From Terriglobales bacterium (GTDB taxonomy: Bacteria; Acidobacteriota; Terriglobia; Terriglobales; Acidobacteriaceae): 64,000 nt of DNA. The stretch is from contig DATHMF010000050.1 of assembly GCA_035487355.1 (NCBI GenBank), forward strand, positions 1-64,000. Direction: 5' to 3'. Positions 54,284 through 62,789 of the stretch are shown here, piece by piece (positions within the stretch are counted from its first letter, which is position 1; the number at the start of each line of letters is the position of its first letter). The notes beneath the pieces were generated by a model. It had not been told where the DNA came from. It was given only the letters and a program-made list of their open reading frames with translations, and did not search any database. A program made the position numbers and the translations under genes.

Positions 54284-55792
54284 CTATGCTTTTCCGAGAT
54301 TAGCAGCGTAACTTCTGGTCAGTGACGATAATTCGGCGCACACTTTGGCGTGTTGCAGATCATCAGCCTGATTTTTCATCTCCAGCAGATCGGTTTTCGG
54401 GTCAAACAACATCGCACCGTTCTTCCCCCCGGGCCCGAACTCGGCGTAGCGCCATTTTTCGGTGCGCACGGCGACACCATGCAAGCTCGAGCCGTCTTCG
54501 CTCCAAACGCTGTACGCGGGACGATCCCACTTTGCCTGCGGATTGTGCAACAAGGGAACCAGGCTTTTGCCCTCAACGCCGGAAGGCAACGGCAGGCCGC
54601 ACAACTCCACTAATGTTGGATAAATGTCGAGCGACTCCACGATGCGCAGGCAGGATTGGCCATTGCCCTTGGCGCCGGGAACGGCCATGATCATAGGTAC
54701 GCGCGTTCCCATCTCGAACAGCGAGCCGGCCTTTGACCATTTTCCCTTTTCGCCAAGCTGATAACCGTGGTCGGCCACGAAGACGATGATGGTGTTCTGG
54801 CGCAACCCTAACCGGTCGAGCTCGGCGAGGACGCGAGCGACGTTCCAATCCACCCACGAAATCGAAGCAATGTAGGCGCGGATGACTTCGCGGGCTTCGG
54901 CGGGGCTGGCGGTGCGTCCGATGAACAGGTCGGCGTTGCGCTTGCGAATGGCCGCGCTGGGGAATCCGGGCGGCACGGTGGGCCACGAGGCAAAATCGGG
55001 CGTCAACTCGATTTTGTTTACGTCATACAAATCAAAAAACTTCTGCGGCGCGGCCGGCGGGCTGTGGGGTTTAACAAATCCGCAGGCAATGAAAAATGGC
55101 TGGTCTTTGTATTTGCGCAGATACTCGATGGTGTGGTCGGCGGTGTGATAATCGCCGTTGCCTTCGCCGCTGCCATCCAAAACGACAATGCGGTCTGAAT
55201 ACGCGGCGCGGCTCAAATCCTGCGGAAGCGTTGGCGCCGCATCGGCCGGCTTGGGCGGAGACTGGGTTGACGGAAGCACCTTGTCTTTGCCACCGGCACC
55301 GCCGCCGCTGGCTTCGCCTTCTCCCGGCTGGCCATCGGCTTCGTCCCACGCTTCAGGATCATCAATGCCGCCATGAAAGATTTTGCCGCTGCGCACAGAG
55401 ACGTATCCGCTTTGCCTGAACAATTGCGGAAGGCTGATCCAATTCGGATGAATGTCACGGAAAGCGGTGCGGTTGCCCAGCACGCCCGTCTTGGTCGGCG
55501 GACGGCCTGTGAGCAATGAGGAACGCGACGGATTGCACAGCGGAAACTGGCAGTAGTTCCTATCGAAGCGGACGCCCGATTTAGCCAGCCCATCGAGGTT
55601 CGGCGTCTGGGCGCGAAACATGCTGCCGTAACAACCCAGTTCCACGCGCATGTCATCGGACATCAGGAACAGGACGTTAGGTTTGAGCTTTGCGGATTTG
55701 GAGGCACCCGCAAACATCGGGTACGACAACGATGCTGAGACCGCCACACCGGCAACCTGTCCCAAGAATTTTCTGCGCGTGATTCGGCCCAT
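54284..55792 (-). CDS. Tat-exported Cys-type sulfatase (iduronate-2-sulfatase-like)
   Basis: The ATG at 55792 begins a twin-arginine signal (RITRRKFLGQVAGVAVSAS), giving 502 residues. Family landmarks: metal-binding NVLFLMSDDMR, the formylglycine motif CNPSRSSLLTG (CxPSR), SGKIFHGG, FIACGFVKPHSPPA, and FVADHGYQLGEKGKWSK. The motif cysteine must be converted to formylglycine before export, which fits Tat export of a folded enzyme and the radical SAM maturase starting at 63.46 kb. Layout and the KPHSP motif are closest to iduronate-2-sulfatases; true substrate unknown. An Ala/Gly/Pro-rich insert (about residues 150-185) is unusual. Confidence 0.92.
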   Translation of the reverse strand: MGRITRRKFLGQVAGVAVSASLSYPMFAGASKSAKLKPNVLFLMSDDMRVELGCYGSMFRAQTPNLDGLAKSGVRFDRNYCQFPLCNPSRSSLLTGRPPTKTGVLGNRTAFRDIHPNWISLPQLFRQSGYVSVRSGKIFHGGIDDPEAWDEADGQPGEGEASGGGAGGKDKVLPSTQSPPKPADAAPTLPQDLSRAAYSDRIVVLDGSGEGNGDYHTADHTIEYLRKYKDQPFFIACGFVKPHSPPAAPQKFFDLYDVNKIELTPDFASWPTVPPGFPSAAIRKRNADLFIGRTASPAEAREVIRAYIASISWVDWNVARVLAELDRLGLRQNTIIVFVADHGYQLGEKGKWSKAGSLFEMGTRVPMIMAVPGAKGNGQSCLRIVESLDIYPTLVELCGLPLPSGVEGKSLVPLLHNPQAKWDRPAYSVWSEDGSSLHGVAVRTEKWRYAEFGPGGKNGAMLFDPKTDLLEMKNQADDLQHAKVCAELSSLTRSYAANLGKA

Positions 55793-55877
55793 TGGTGCGG
55801 GAAATTTTAACACCAACAGCAAATTGTGAAAAAGCAAGCGCCCCTTCGCGGCGGAAGCGCCGGCTGAGCTCGATCAC

Positions 55878-56438
55878 CTACGGAGCGCTATGACCAGCAC
55901 ACTGCAGCACGCCCAGAAAGGCGCTCCACGGACCGACTGCGTCACGATACTGATGGGCCATCACGCGGGATAGTTGATGCACATGAGTGAAGTCGTGAAC
56001 CGCCCATGTCGCCAGAAGTTGCGATAGCGTCACCACTCCCAGCGCTGGATGCCTTCCTCGCCGGGTCAAGTCTTCCTGCTGTAAATTCAGTGCCTGCAGC
56101 GCAACTAGATTCTCCCTTCGCAGGCGGGCGAAATCTTCCAAGAGCTGCTCCAGCGACTTGTCTTGACTCTCTTTCAACTGCGCAAAGCGGTCAAAGGGAT
56201 CAAATGGCCGCGCTTCGCCGCTCTCCAGTATGATCCGCACCCGCGGCATCCAGTCGGTGCGCTCCCCGAAGACCAGGTGGCCCACGATGTCGAACGGGCT
56301 CCAGGTATCTTTTCCTTCGTTGCCGCGCACCCAGATGTTGGGCAGCCCGCGCAACAGCGCATTTAGGGTCGCGGGAGTGCGCGTGAGAACTGCGATGGCC
56401 TCGTCCAGGCTGAAGTCCGTCAAGCTTTTCATGCCCAT
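55878..56438 (-). CDS. DinB-family metal-binding protein
   Basis: A 186-residue four-helix-bundle protein of the DinB/YfiT-like superfamily. The histidines that bind the metal are visible: H in VGHLVFGERTDW and two in the HDFTHVHQ segment. Members include thiol transferases (bacillithiol- or mycothiol-dependent) and many of unknown role. It is 85 bases upstream of the sulfatase gene on the same strand and could share its transcript. Enzymatic role not assigned. Confidence 0.88.
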   Translation of the reverse strand: MGMKSLTDFSLDEAIAVLTRTPATLNALLRGLPNIWVRGNEGKDTWSPFDIVGHLVFGERTDWMPRVRIILESGEARPFDPFDRFAQLKESQDKSLEQLLEDFARLRRENLVALQALNLQQEDLTRRGRHPALGVVTLSQLLATWAVHDFTHVHQLSRVMAHQYRDAVGPWSAFLGVLQCAGHSAP

Positions 56439-56668
56439 GTAGATGCATGCCTGGCGCTTCGGACTCAGTGGGGTATCCCTTTGCTAGCTTGGTCGCGATC
56501 TCAGAGAAAGTCTCGCCTGGCCTCCCTGGGGGGTGAAAGGGTCTCGGAGGCCCTACCCGCAGCCCCTTGCCAGCTCGGTGTTATTTTCAAGTCATTGTAA
56601 TAAAACGAGATAACTGTCTAAAACCCTGTCAGCTAAAAGGCCAGGCAAATGAAATATTAAAAAAAAGC

Positions 56669-56707
56669 TTGACACGTTTTATAGTGTTATAGTTAACTAC
56701 AACACTA
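56669..56707 (+). promoter_or_regulatory. Promoter -35 TTGACA with overlapping 26-base palindromic operator
   Basis: TTGACA at 56669-56674 is followed by a 26-base near-perfect palindrome at 56682-56707 whose arms are TAGTGTTATAGTT and AACTACAACACTA (one mismatched pair). A -10 box would fall inside it. The palindrome lies upstream of an operon encoding a GntR/YtrA-type repressor, whose known sites are such long inverted repeats, so it is probably the autoregulatory operator. The rest of the 56439-56783 gap shows a fragment resembling the 1.9-kb repeat (AAGTCATTGTAATAAAACGA near 56592) and no gene. Confidence 0.75.
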
Positions 56708-56783
56708 GATTCTAGAGCGTGCGCTTTGAAAATTGCCACGCGTCATGCAAAGAAGAAAATGCAACTCTTAAGGAGAACGGAAC

Positions 56784-57320
56784 ATGAAATCCCTTCGCGT
56801 ACTGTGTGTTGTTCTAATTTCGCTCTCGACTGTGGCTTTTGCCCAGTCCGACGCGCAAAAATCTTTCGACAAACTAAAAACTCTGGCGGGCACCTGGCAA
56901 GCCTCGGTGACCGTCGACCCGCCACAGAAGGATATGGGAGACGGAACGACGACGCAGGTCACAGTGCGCGTGACCTCCCGCGGAAACGCGCTGGTGCATG
57001 AGATGCACGAGATAGGAAAGCCAGACGATCCGACGCGTTACGACCATCCGGTTACGATGCTCTACCTGGATGGCGATCGTCTGCTCCTGACGCACTATTG
57101 CGACGCTGGAAACCGGCCGCGCATGGTCGCCAAGACCTCGCCGGATGGGAAGAAGGTGGAATTCGATTTTCTCGATCTCTCTGGCGGCAATGAGTACGGG
57201 CACATGTACCACGCCGTGTTCACGATTATCGATGCTAACCACCACACAGAAGACTGGACTTATATGATGCCGGGCGACAAGCCCCTGCACGCGCACTTCG
57301 ACCTGAAGCGGGCACAGTAA
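56784..57320 (+). CDS. Secreted DUF1579-like protein, first gene of the GntR/ABC operon
   Basis: AAGGAG stands 8 bases before the ATG. The 178-residue product has a signal peptide (LRVLCVVLISLSTVAFAQ) and a beta-rich mature part with a LAGTW motif (LKTLAGTWQASVTVDPP) and DGKKVEFDFLDLSGGN, consistent with lipocalin-like DUF1579 proteins. It precedes the regulator by 29 bases and is the first gene after the palindromic operator, so it is co-regulated with the ABC transporter. It may be a periplasmic sensor or binding protein for the compound exported; this is inference. Confidence 0.75.
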   Translation: MKSLRVLCVVLISLSTVAFAQSDAQKSFDKLKTLAGTWQASVTVDPPQKDMGDGTTTQVTVRVTSRGNALVHEMHEIGKPDDPTRYDHPVTMLYLDGDRLLLTHYCDAGNRPRMVAKTSPDGKKVEFDFLDLSGGNEYGHMYHAVFTIIDANHHTEDWTYMMPGDKPLHAHFDLKRAQ

Positions 57321-57349
57321 GGATCCCGGTAACGCGAACTGGAAACCAG

Positions 57350-57772
57350 ATGGAACGTGAGTGGAATGACAGTCAGCCGATTTACCGCCAGCTTCGTGAC
57401 CGAGTGGTCGCGATGATACTCGACGGAGTGCTCAAGGAAGGCGACCCGCTGCCTTCGGTGCGCAATGTCGCGACCGAATATAGGGTCAATCCGCTCACGG
57501 TCCTGAAGGGCTATCAAGAACTCGTGGACGAGCAACTGGTCGAGAAGAGGCGAGGTCTCGGCATGTTCGTCAAAGTGGGCGCGCCCAATCTGCTGCTGCA
57601 GGGCGAACGCCAAAAGTTTCTGGCCGAACAATGGCCCAGGATCCACGCAACCATTCAGCGGCTCGGACTGAAACCGGAAGAACTGCTGGATGCTGCCGCA
57701 AAACGTCCCTCGTCGCCGGATGCTGTAGGGGCGGATGCCGCAAAGCCGGATGCTACAGACAAGGAGCGTTGA
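57350..57772 (+). CDS. GntR-family transcriptional repressor, YtrA subfamily
   Basis: A 140-residue regulator: winged helix at residues 8-75 with the GntR pattern QPIYRQLRDRVVAMI...EGDPLPSVRNVATEYRVNPLTVLKGYQEL and the wing VEKRRGLGMFV. The short C-terminal helical region with no large effector domain is typical of the YtrA subfamily, which represses ABC-transporter operons. It is followed 6 bases later by an ABC ATPase gene. The palindrome at 56682-56707 is its probable site. Confidence 0.92.
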   Translation: MEREWNDSQPIYRQLRDRVVAMILDGVLKEGDPLPSVRNVATEYRVNPLTVLKGYQELVDEQLVEKRRGLGMFVKVGAPNLLLQGERQKFLAEQWPRIHATIQRLGLKPEELLDAAAKRPSSPDAVGADAAKPDATDKER

Positions 57773-57778
57773 AAGCCC

Positions 57779-58654
57779 ATGGCATGCATAGAAGCAAAGA
57801 ATCTCCGCAAGGCCTTTGGCACAACCGTCGCGCTGGACGGCGTCAATTTGCGTGTCGAAGAGGGCCGCATCCTGGGACTCATCGGTCCTAACGGCGCAGG
57901 CAAGACTACCGCGCTGAACGCAATTCTGGGCCTAACCCCATATCAGGGAGAGCTGAAGGTTCTCGGACGCGACCCCTGGAACGAGCGCGATCAGCTCATG
58001 CGCGATGTCTGCTTCATTGCCGATGTGGCCGTGCTGCCGCGCTGGATAAGGGTTTCGCAGGCGCTTGATTACGTTGCCGGCGTGCATCCGCGGTTTGATC
58101 GCGCGAAGGCGGAAGGGTTTCTTGCCAGGACCACCATCCGGCATGGCAGCAAGGTCAGGGAGTTGTCGAAGGGCATGGTGGCCCAACTGCACCTCGCTCT
58201 GGTGATGGCCATTGACGCGAAGCTGCTGGTGCTGGATGAGCCGACGCTGGGCCTCGACATCCTCTATCGCAAGCAGTTCTACGATTCGCTGCTGAACGAC
58301 TACTTCGATCGCCACCGCAGCATCGTGGTGACGACACACCAGGTGGAAGAAATCCAGCACGTCCTCACCGATCTCATGTTTATCAACCAGGGCCGCATCG
58401 TATTCGCTTGCAGCATGGAAGAATTCGAGTCGCGCTATGTAGAAGTCACGGTGCGTCCCGAGCATGTCGCCGCCGCCCGTGCGCTCAAACCCATGTACGA
58501 GCGCCAGGTTTTCGGGCGCAGCATTTTGCTATTCGACCATGCCGATCGTCAGCAACTCGCCCCGCTTGGCGACATGCGCACGCCCAGCATCGCCGACTTG
58601 TTCGTTGCCGTCATGAGCAGTCAGGCGGGGCAGGCACAAGGAGCAGCTCAATGA
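57779..58654 (+). CDS. ABC transporter ATP-binding protein
   Basis: A 291-residue ATPase with Walker A GPNGAGKTT, Q-loop region, signature LSKGMVAQL (the LSGGQ equivalent, with the variant common in YtrB-like exporters), Walker B KLLVLDEPTLGLD and switch His in VVTTHQ. The C-terminal ~80 residues form the accessory domain seen in this group. It overlaps the permease gene by an ATGA, so the two are co-translated. Together with the GntR gene it forms a stress-induced export or permeabilising ABC system; the substrate is unknown. Confidence 0.93.
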   Translation: MACIEAKNLRKAFGTTVALDGVNLRVEEGRILGLIGPNGAGKTTALNAILGLTPYQGELKVLGRDPWNERDQLMRDVCFIADVAVLPRWIRVSQALDYVAGVHPRFDRAKAEGFLARTTIRHGSKVRELSKGMVAQLHLALVMAIDAKLLVLDEPTLGLDILYRKQFYDSLLNDYFDRHRSIVVTTHQVEEIQHVLTDLMFINQGRIVFACSMEEFESRYVEVTVRPEHVAAARALKPMYERQVFGRSILLFDHADRQQLAPLGDMRTPSIADLFVAVMSSQAGQAQGAAQ

Positions 58655-59556
58655 ATACTCAACCGAATGCTGTGCCCGAGTCCCCGGCCGACTCCCAGCA
58701 AACCGCGGCCACGGCGGCGACCCGGCCTATGTATTGGTCGGTGCGGCGTGAATTGTGGGAGAACCGCTCGATCTATGTCGCGCCACTGGCTGTCGCGGCA
58801 GTGGTAGTGTTCGGCTTCTTGGTCAGCACGCTTACTCTTCCGTACCGCATGCATGCGGCGTCGGCGCTCAATCCGGCCGAGCAGCAGGCCGCAATGGCAG
58901 AGCCCTACACAATCGCGGCGTCGCTGATCCTGGGGGCCACTTTTATCGTCGGGATTTTTTACTGTCTGGACGCGCTGCACGGGGAGCGCCGTGATCGCAG
59001 CATCCTGTTCTGGAAGTCGCTGCCGGTCTCCGATCTTACGACAGTGCTTTCGAAGATGAGCATTCCAATGGTCATTCTGCCGGTGCTCGGTTTCGCAATC
59101 GCTGTAGTCACGCTGTGCATCATGCTGCTGCTGAATGCCCTAGTCCTGTTTGTGAGCGGTCTCAGTGTCTCGACGCTCTGGGCACAGGTGCCGGTGTTCC
59201 GGATATCGCTGGTCCTGTTCTACCACTTTCTGACCGCGCATGCGCTCTGGTATGCGCCCATCTACGGCTGGCTGCTGCTGGTCTCAGGCTGGGCGCGGCG
59301 CGCGCCATTTCTGTGGGCCGTCTTACCGCCGCTCGCGATCTGCGCCATCGAGAAGCTTGCGTTCAACACGATGCATTTCGCCAACCTGCTGCAGTACCGC
59401 TTGGAGGGAAATCCGGATAGCGGCCTGCATTTCCCGCTGGTGCAGCTCACTCCGTTGAAATTCCTGAGCGCGCTGGGTCTGTGGACCGGGTTGGCGCTGG
59501 CTGCGGTATTCCTGATCGCAGCGGCCCGGCAGCGCCGCTATCGAGGACCGATTTGA
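58651..59556 (+). CDS. ABC-2-type transporter permease
   Basis: The ATG at 58651 overlaps the ATPase stop, with AAGGAG before it. The 301-residue membrane protein has six or more hydrophobic helices (VAPLAVAAVVVFGFLVSTL, IAASLILGATFIVGIFYCL, ILPVLGFAIAVVTLCIMLLL, LFYHFLTAHALWYAPIYGWLL, TGLALAAVFLIAAA) and the motif ERRDRSILFWKSLPVSD, characteristic of ABC-2 permeases after the second helix. It forms the membrane part of the exporter. Confidence 0.9.
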   Translation: MNTQPNAVPESPADSQQTAATAATRPMYWSVRRELWENRSIYVAPLAVAAVVVFGFLVSTLTLPYRMHAASALNPAEQQAAMAEPYTIAASLILGATFIVGIFYCLDALHGERRDRSILFWKSLPVSDLTTVLSKMSIPMVILPVLGFAIAVVTLCIMLLLNALVLFVSGLSVSTLWAQVPVFRISLVLFYHFLTAHALWYAPIYGWLLLVSGWARRAPFLWAVLPPLAICAIEKLAFNTMHFANLLQYRLEGNPDSGLHFPLVQLTPLKFLSALGLWTGLALAAVFLIAAARQRRYRGPI

Positions 59557-59660
59557 TTCGCCAGCATGGGGGATTCACTCCCTCGCATAAGGCAGAAAAG
59601 ATTATGAGCAAGACAACAAACCTGTAAGCAGCAAATTTAATTCGATGTTCAGGAGGACAT

Positions 59661-60419
59661 ATGGAACCCGTTATTGGCATTAACAGCTCAGCGATTGAAT
59701 GTACGTCTGTCTCAACCAGCGCTCCCATCTGGCAGGATGTGCTGGCACAGGCGATCACCGGTGAACTGCTCGCCGCAATGAACTACAAGTCTTTAGCCGA
59801 AATATGTGACAACGCCGAAGAAGCAGCCGATGCCCTGGAGCATGCGGAGAATGAACACGGACATGCTGCTGCGTTCGCTGCCGAGGGCCGCAAGATTGGA
59901 GTGAACGTGACGAGCAACGTCGAGGGGATGCATTGGAAGCGGCTCCGCGAAGCATTCCTGCGCTGCATCGCCGAGCGTGATTTTATTGGCTGCCTGATCG
60001 TCCAGGAGATCATGCTGGAATCCTTTGCCGTCGCCAGCTATGCACGCGTCGCTAAGGTCGGGCCGGGGAGTCTGGGCAAGACCTTTGCCCGCATCGCAGC
60101 CGAGGAAGAAGAGCACGTGGATCACGCCCTGGCGATTCTCAGAGCGGAGCGGGCCCTGGACGCCCAGCGTTTCGACGACAAGGTATACCGGCTGCATCTG
60201 GAAGTGATGACCACGCTCGCCAAGATGCTGGCGAAGGAATGCAAGGATGGACACTGCGAGGTGTGCCATGGCAGTTGTGTGAAGCCATCGCTGTTCCAGG
60301 TCAGCTTATCAGCAGCCCAGTTGCGCGGAGCGTCATTGCAACAGTATTTGAAGACGCTCGACATGCTGGGGCTGCCCGGGGAGGTAACACTCGCATGGGT
60401 CACTCAGTTGCCAGTGTAG
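59661..60419 (+). CDS. Aldehyde-deformylating oxygenase-like di-iron protein (alkane synthesis)
   Basis: AGGAGG precedes the ATG. The 252-residue ferritin-like protein aligns by eye with cyanobacterial aldehyde-deformylating oxygenase, which turns fatty aldehydes into alkanes using O2 and reduced ferredoxin. The di-iron ligands are all in place: Glu35 (ITGELLAAMNY), Glu65-x2-His68 (ENEHGHAAAF), Glu120 (IVQEIMLESFAVASY), Glu149-x2-His152 (AAEEEEHVDHAL). The cyanobacterial enzyme is ~231 residues; here a short Cys/His-rich insert (CKDGHCEVCHGSC, 194-206) is added near the end. The reductase gene overlaps its 3' end by 25 bases. Other ferritin-like roles remain possible. Confidence 0.82.
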   Translation: MEPVIGINSSAIECTSVSTSAPIWQDVLAQAITGELLAAMNYKSLAEICDNAEEAADALEHAENEHGHAAAFAAEGRKIGVNVTSNVEGMHWKRLREAFLRCIAERDFIGCLIVQEIMLESFAVASYARVAKVGPGSLGKTFARIAAEEEEHVDHALAILRAERALDAQRFDDKVYRLHLEVMTTLAKMLAKECKDGHCEVCHGSCVKPSLFQVSLSAAQLRGASLQQYLKTLDMLGLPGEVTLAWVTQLPV

Positions 60420-61618
60420 CTGTCTCTGGGCGGACGATCGAGCAGGTTGATTTCGCCCTGATCGGCCATCAGGAGAGTTGGAAAGCAGCCGCGGACGTAC
60501 TTGCTGTGTTGCGCGGACCGGAGCATACGCCTCTGCCGGACGATGAGATCAAAGACATCCTTCCATGGATTCCGCCCAGGGCGGTCTGCCATGTCGAAGT
60601 CGGATCGATCGTCAGTACAAAGATCGGGGGCGCCAAATTTAAGTCGCGCGGCCTCTATATCGACTCATTCATTCCTCCCGACCGTCTGGATGCCGCTTAC
60701 ATTCACGAGAACCTCGCCTGCGTTCGAAGGGCGGCGGCCTGCGCCATCAACGCGGGAGCCAAGATCGTGAGCCTCGGCGGATTCAGCTCCATTCTGATCG
60801 AGGGCAACTTCGATCAGCTTCCGGAAAGGCACGATACGGTCTTTACGACGGGCAATACGTTGACGGTTGCTTTCATCGTTCAGGGCATCAGGAAGATGTG
60901 CGCGCTGGAGGGCCAGGAGCTCCGAAGATCAACGCTGCTCATCGTTGGGGCAACGGGCGATGTGGGTTCCGGGTGCGCCCGTTGTTTAGCGCCTGGGGTG
61001 AAGCGCGTGCTGCTCAGCGCACGCAACCTGGAGCGGCTACGCAGGCTCGCCGCCGAGCTCGAAGCTGACGGAATCGAGGTGGAGATTGCGACGGATCTTC
61101 GGCAGTTCTCCGCAGAAGCCGACATCGTGATCTGCGCAGCGAGTCTGGCAGCCCCTTCGCTACTGTTGGGCCGGATCGCACCGCACGCAATCGTTTGCGA
61201 TGCGGGCTACCCGAAGAACCTGTCTCCAAGCGTGGAGATGCCTGGCGCCAAGGTCTTCTTCGGAGGCCTGGGCCAGATCACCGGCGGATTGAGTTTCGCG
61301 CCGGATTTTCATGGAATTCTGAATCGGCATCCGTTTCCCGATGTGGTCCATGGATGTCTACTCGAAGGCATGGCTCTCGCTCTGGAGGGCCGCTACGAAC
61401 CCTTCTCTCAGGGAAGAGGGTTCATCACCCGGGAGCGCGTCGAAGAGATTGAAACCATTGCTGCACGGCATGGGATCTATCTCGCACCGCTTTACAACGC
61501 CGATGGTCCAGTACAGGACGCTCTTGGTTGCCGGACAGAATGGCCGGGAGGACTGAGTGCGGGGGCGAGAGACCAGATCGAACTAACGCAGCCCGATCTG
61601 CTCCCACGGACGTTTTAA
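60395..61618 (+). CDS. Long-chain acyl-ACP reductase-like protein (fatty aldehyde formation)
   Basis: The ATG at 60395, with GGGAGG upstream and inside the end of the oxygenase gene, gives 407 residues. It matches the cyanobacterial acyl-ACP reductase pattern along its length: FALIGHQESW, GRYIESC-like GLYIDSFIPP, IVSLGGFSSILIEGN, FTTGNTLTVAFIV, the NADPH-binding VGATGDVGSG (184-193), LLSARNLERL, CDAGYPKNLSPSV, and GCLLEGMALALEG containing Cys321, which lines up with the catalytic cysteine of the cyanobacterial enzyme. It has about 45 extra C-terminal residues. It should reduce acyl-ACP or acyl-CoA to fatty aldehyde for the preceding oxygenase. Confidence 0.85.
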   Translation: MGHSVASVAVSGRTIEQVDFALIGHQESWKAAADVLAVLRGPEHTPLPDDEIKDILPWIPPRAVCHVEVGSIVSTKIGGAKFKSRGLYIDSFIPPDRLDAAYIHENLACVRRAAACAINAGAKIVSLGGFSSILIEGNFDQLPERHDTVFTTGNTLTVAFIVQGIRKMCALEGQELRRSTLLIVGATGDVGSGCARCLAPGVKRVLLSARNLERLRRLAAELEADGIEVEIATDLRQFSAEADIVICAASLAAPSLLLGRIAPHAIVCDAGYPKNLSPSVEMPGAKVFFGGLGQITGGLSFAPDFHGILNRHPFPDVVHGCLLEGMALALEGRYEPFSQGRGFITRERVEEIETIAARHGIYLAPLYNADGPVQDALGCRTEWPGGLSAGARDQIELTQPDLLPRTF

Positions 61619-61685
61619 TTGCGCACATATGTCTGTGCGTTGTGCGTGCACTTTTCCCCGTTTTAGTTTTTGGCAGGAGGACACA

Positions 61686-61949
61686 ATGATTCGAGAACGA
61701 GTGCTCAAGGTCGTATTGATGTTAGTGGGGTTGCTCTTTTTGGCAGGTGTTTACCCGCTCTTGAGATGGCAGCCGAATCAGACAATCGAGCAGATGCTCG
61801 GCGGCATCTATGCCGCACTGGGGATTTTTCTGCTGCTTGCGTCACGTAACAGGTCAGTGAATCGCGGCTTGATCGCCTTCACGACGTGGTCGACCGTTGC
61901 TCACGCAGCCATCATGACACTGCATTTCCACTTGTTATGTTCAATGTAG
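61686..61949 (+). CDS. Small membrane protein, unknown
   Basis: AGGAGG stands 7 bases before the ATG at 61686. The 87-residue product has three hydrophobic segments (VLKVVLMLVGLLFLAGVYPLL, MLGGIYAALGIFLLLAS, FTTWSTVAHAAIMTLHFHLL) with two His in the last. It resembles small uncharacterised membrane proteins found beside oxidoreductases. It lies between the reductase and another membrane protein on the same strand and could belong to the same operon. Confidence 0.75.
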   Translation: MIRERVLKVVLMLVGLLFLAGVYPLLRWQPNQTIEQMLGGIYAALGIFLLLASRNRSVNRGLIAFTTWSTVAHAAIMTLHFHLLCSM

Positions 61950-62009
61950 AAGTGATCGCAACATCGTTGCATTGCGTGGCACCGTTTGACCAGACTTAAG
62001 GAGTGCAGA

Positions 62010-62789
62010 ATGCGATTTTTACCCATATTGGTTCTTCATATTTGCGGGGGAATCTTAGGCCTGTTGTCCGGTACAGTAGCAATGTCTTTGCGCAAAGGCT
62101 CCAGCCGGCACGCTGTGGCGGGAAATGTATTTGTCATAGCCATGGTGTGCATGGCCGCAAGCGGGTCGTATCTGGGGTTCATGAAGCACCAAATGAACAA
62201 TGTCTTCGGCGGCATTCTAACGATCTATCTAGTGACAACGGCATGGGCAACAGCCCGGCGCAGGGAGGGTGAAACTGGCATTTTCGATTGGGCGGGATTT
62301 CTAGTTGCATTGGGCATCGGAGCCCTCAGCGTGGCCCATGGGCTAGAAAAGGCCACAGGCCGCATTGGGTCAGATGATGGCGTTCCCGCCGGCATGGATA
62401 TCTTCATGGGCTCGGTGATTCTGCTTGCTGCCGCGGGAGACCTTCGCATGCTCGTGCGCGGCAGTCTTTCTGGCACGCAACGTCTGGTACGCCATCTTTG
62501 GCGCATGTGCTTTGGGCTGTTTATTGCTACAGGATCTTTCTTCATCGGACAGCAACAGGTATTCCCCGCTTTTATACGCAAGACAAACGTACTTTTTATC
62601 CCAGGTATCCTGCCACTGATCTTGATGATTTTCTGGCTGGTCCGAGTTCGCTTCGCAAATGCATATAAGATCAAGTCGATGCCCGGCAGAGGTGACGTTT
62701 ATTCCCCTACGGACTTAGCCTTAGACCCCTCCTTCCCGCAAGACACAGGCGGGAACAGCAATAGAACCAGAACAAGGATGTCCACATGA
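62010..62789 (+). CDS. Multi-pass membrane protein, DUF2306-like
   Basis: The ATG at 62010 follows AAGGAG by 6 bases and gives 259 residues with about seven membrane helices (LPILVLHICGGILGLLSGTV, VFVIAMVCMAASGSYLGF, FGGILTIYLVTTAWA, AGFLVALGIGALSVAHG, IFMGSVILLAAAGDLRML, MCFGLFIATGSFFIG, GILPLILMIFWLVRV). Scattered histidines (H9, H64, H113, H161) could be haem or metal ligands. It resembles the DUF2306-type membrane family; function unknown. Its stop overlaps the start of the next gene by ATGA. Confidence 0.75.
   Translation: MRFLPILVLHICGGILGLLSGTVAMSLRKGSSRHAVAGNVFVIAMVCMAASGSYLGFMKHQMNNVFGGILTIYLVTTAWATARRREGETGIFDWAGFLVALGIGALSVAHGLEKATGRIGSDDGVPAGMDIFMGSVILLAAAGDLRMLVRGSLSGTQRLVRHLWRMCFGLFIATGSFFIGQQQVFPAFIRKTNVLFIPGILPLILMIFWLVRVRFANAYKIKSMPGRGDVYSPTDLALDPSFPQDTGGNSNRTRTRMST

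Noticed and set aside
60281-60296. CXXCH haem-binding motif (CEVCH) in the oxygenase-like protein
   Set aside because: The protein has no signal peptide and a ferritin-like fold, so covalent haem attachment in the periplasm is not expected.
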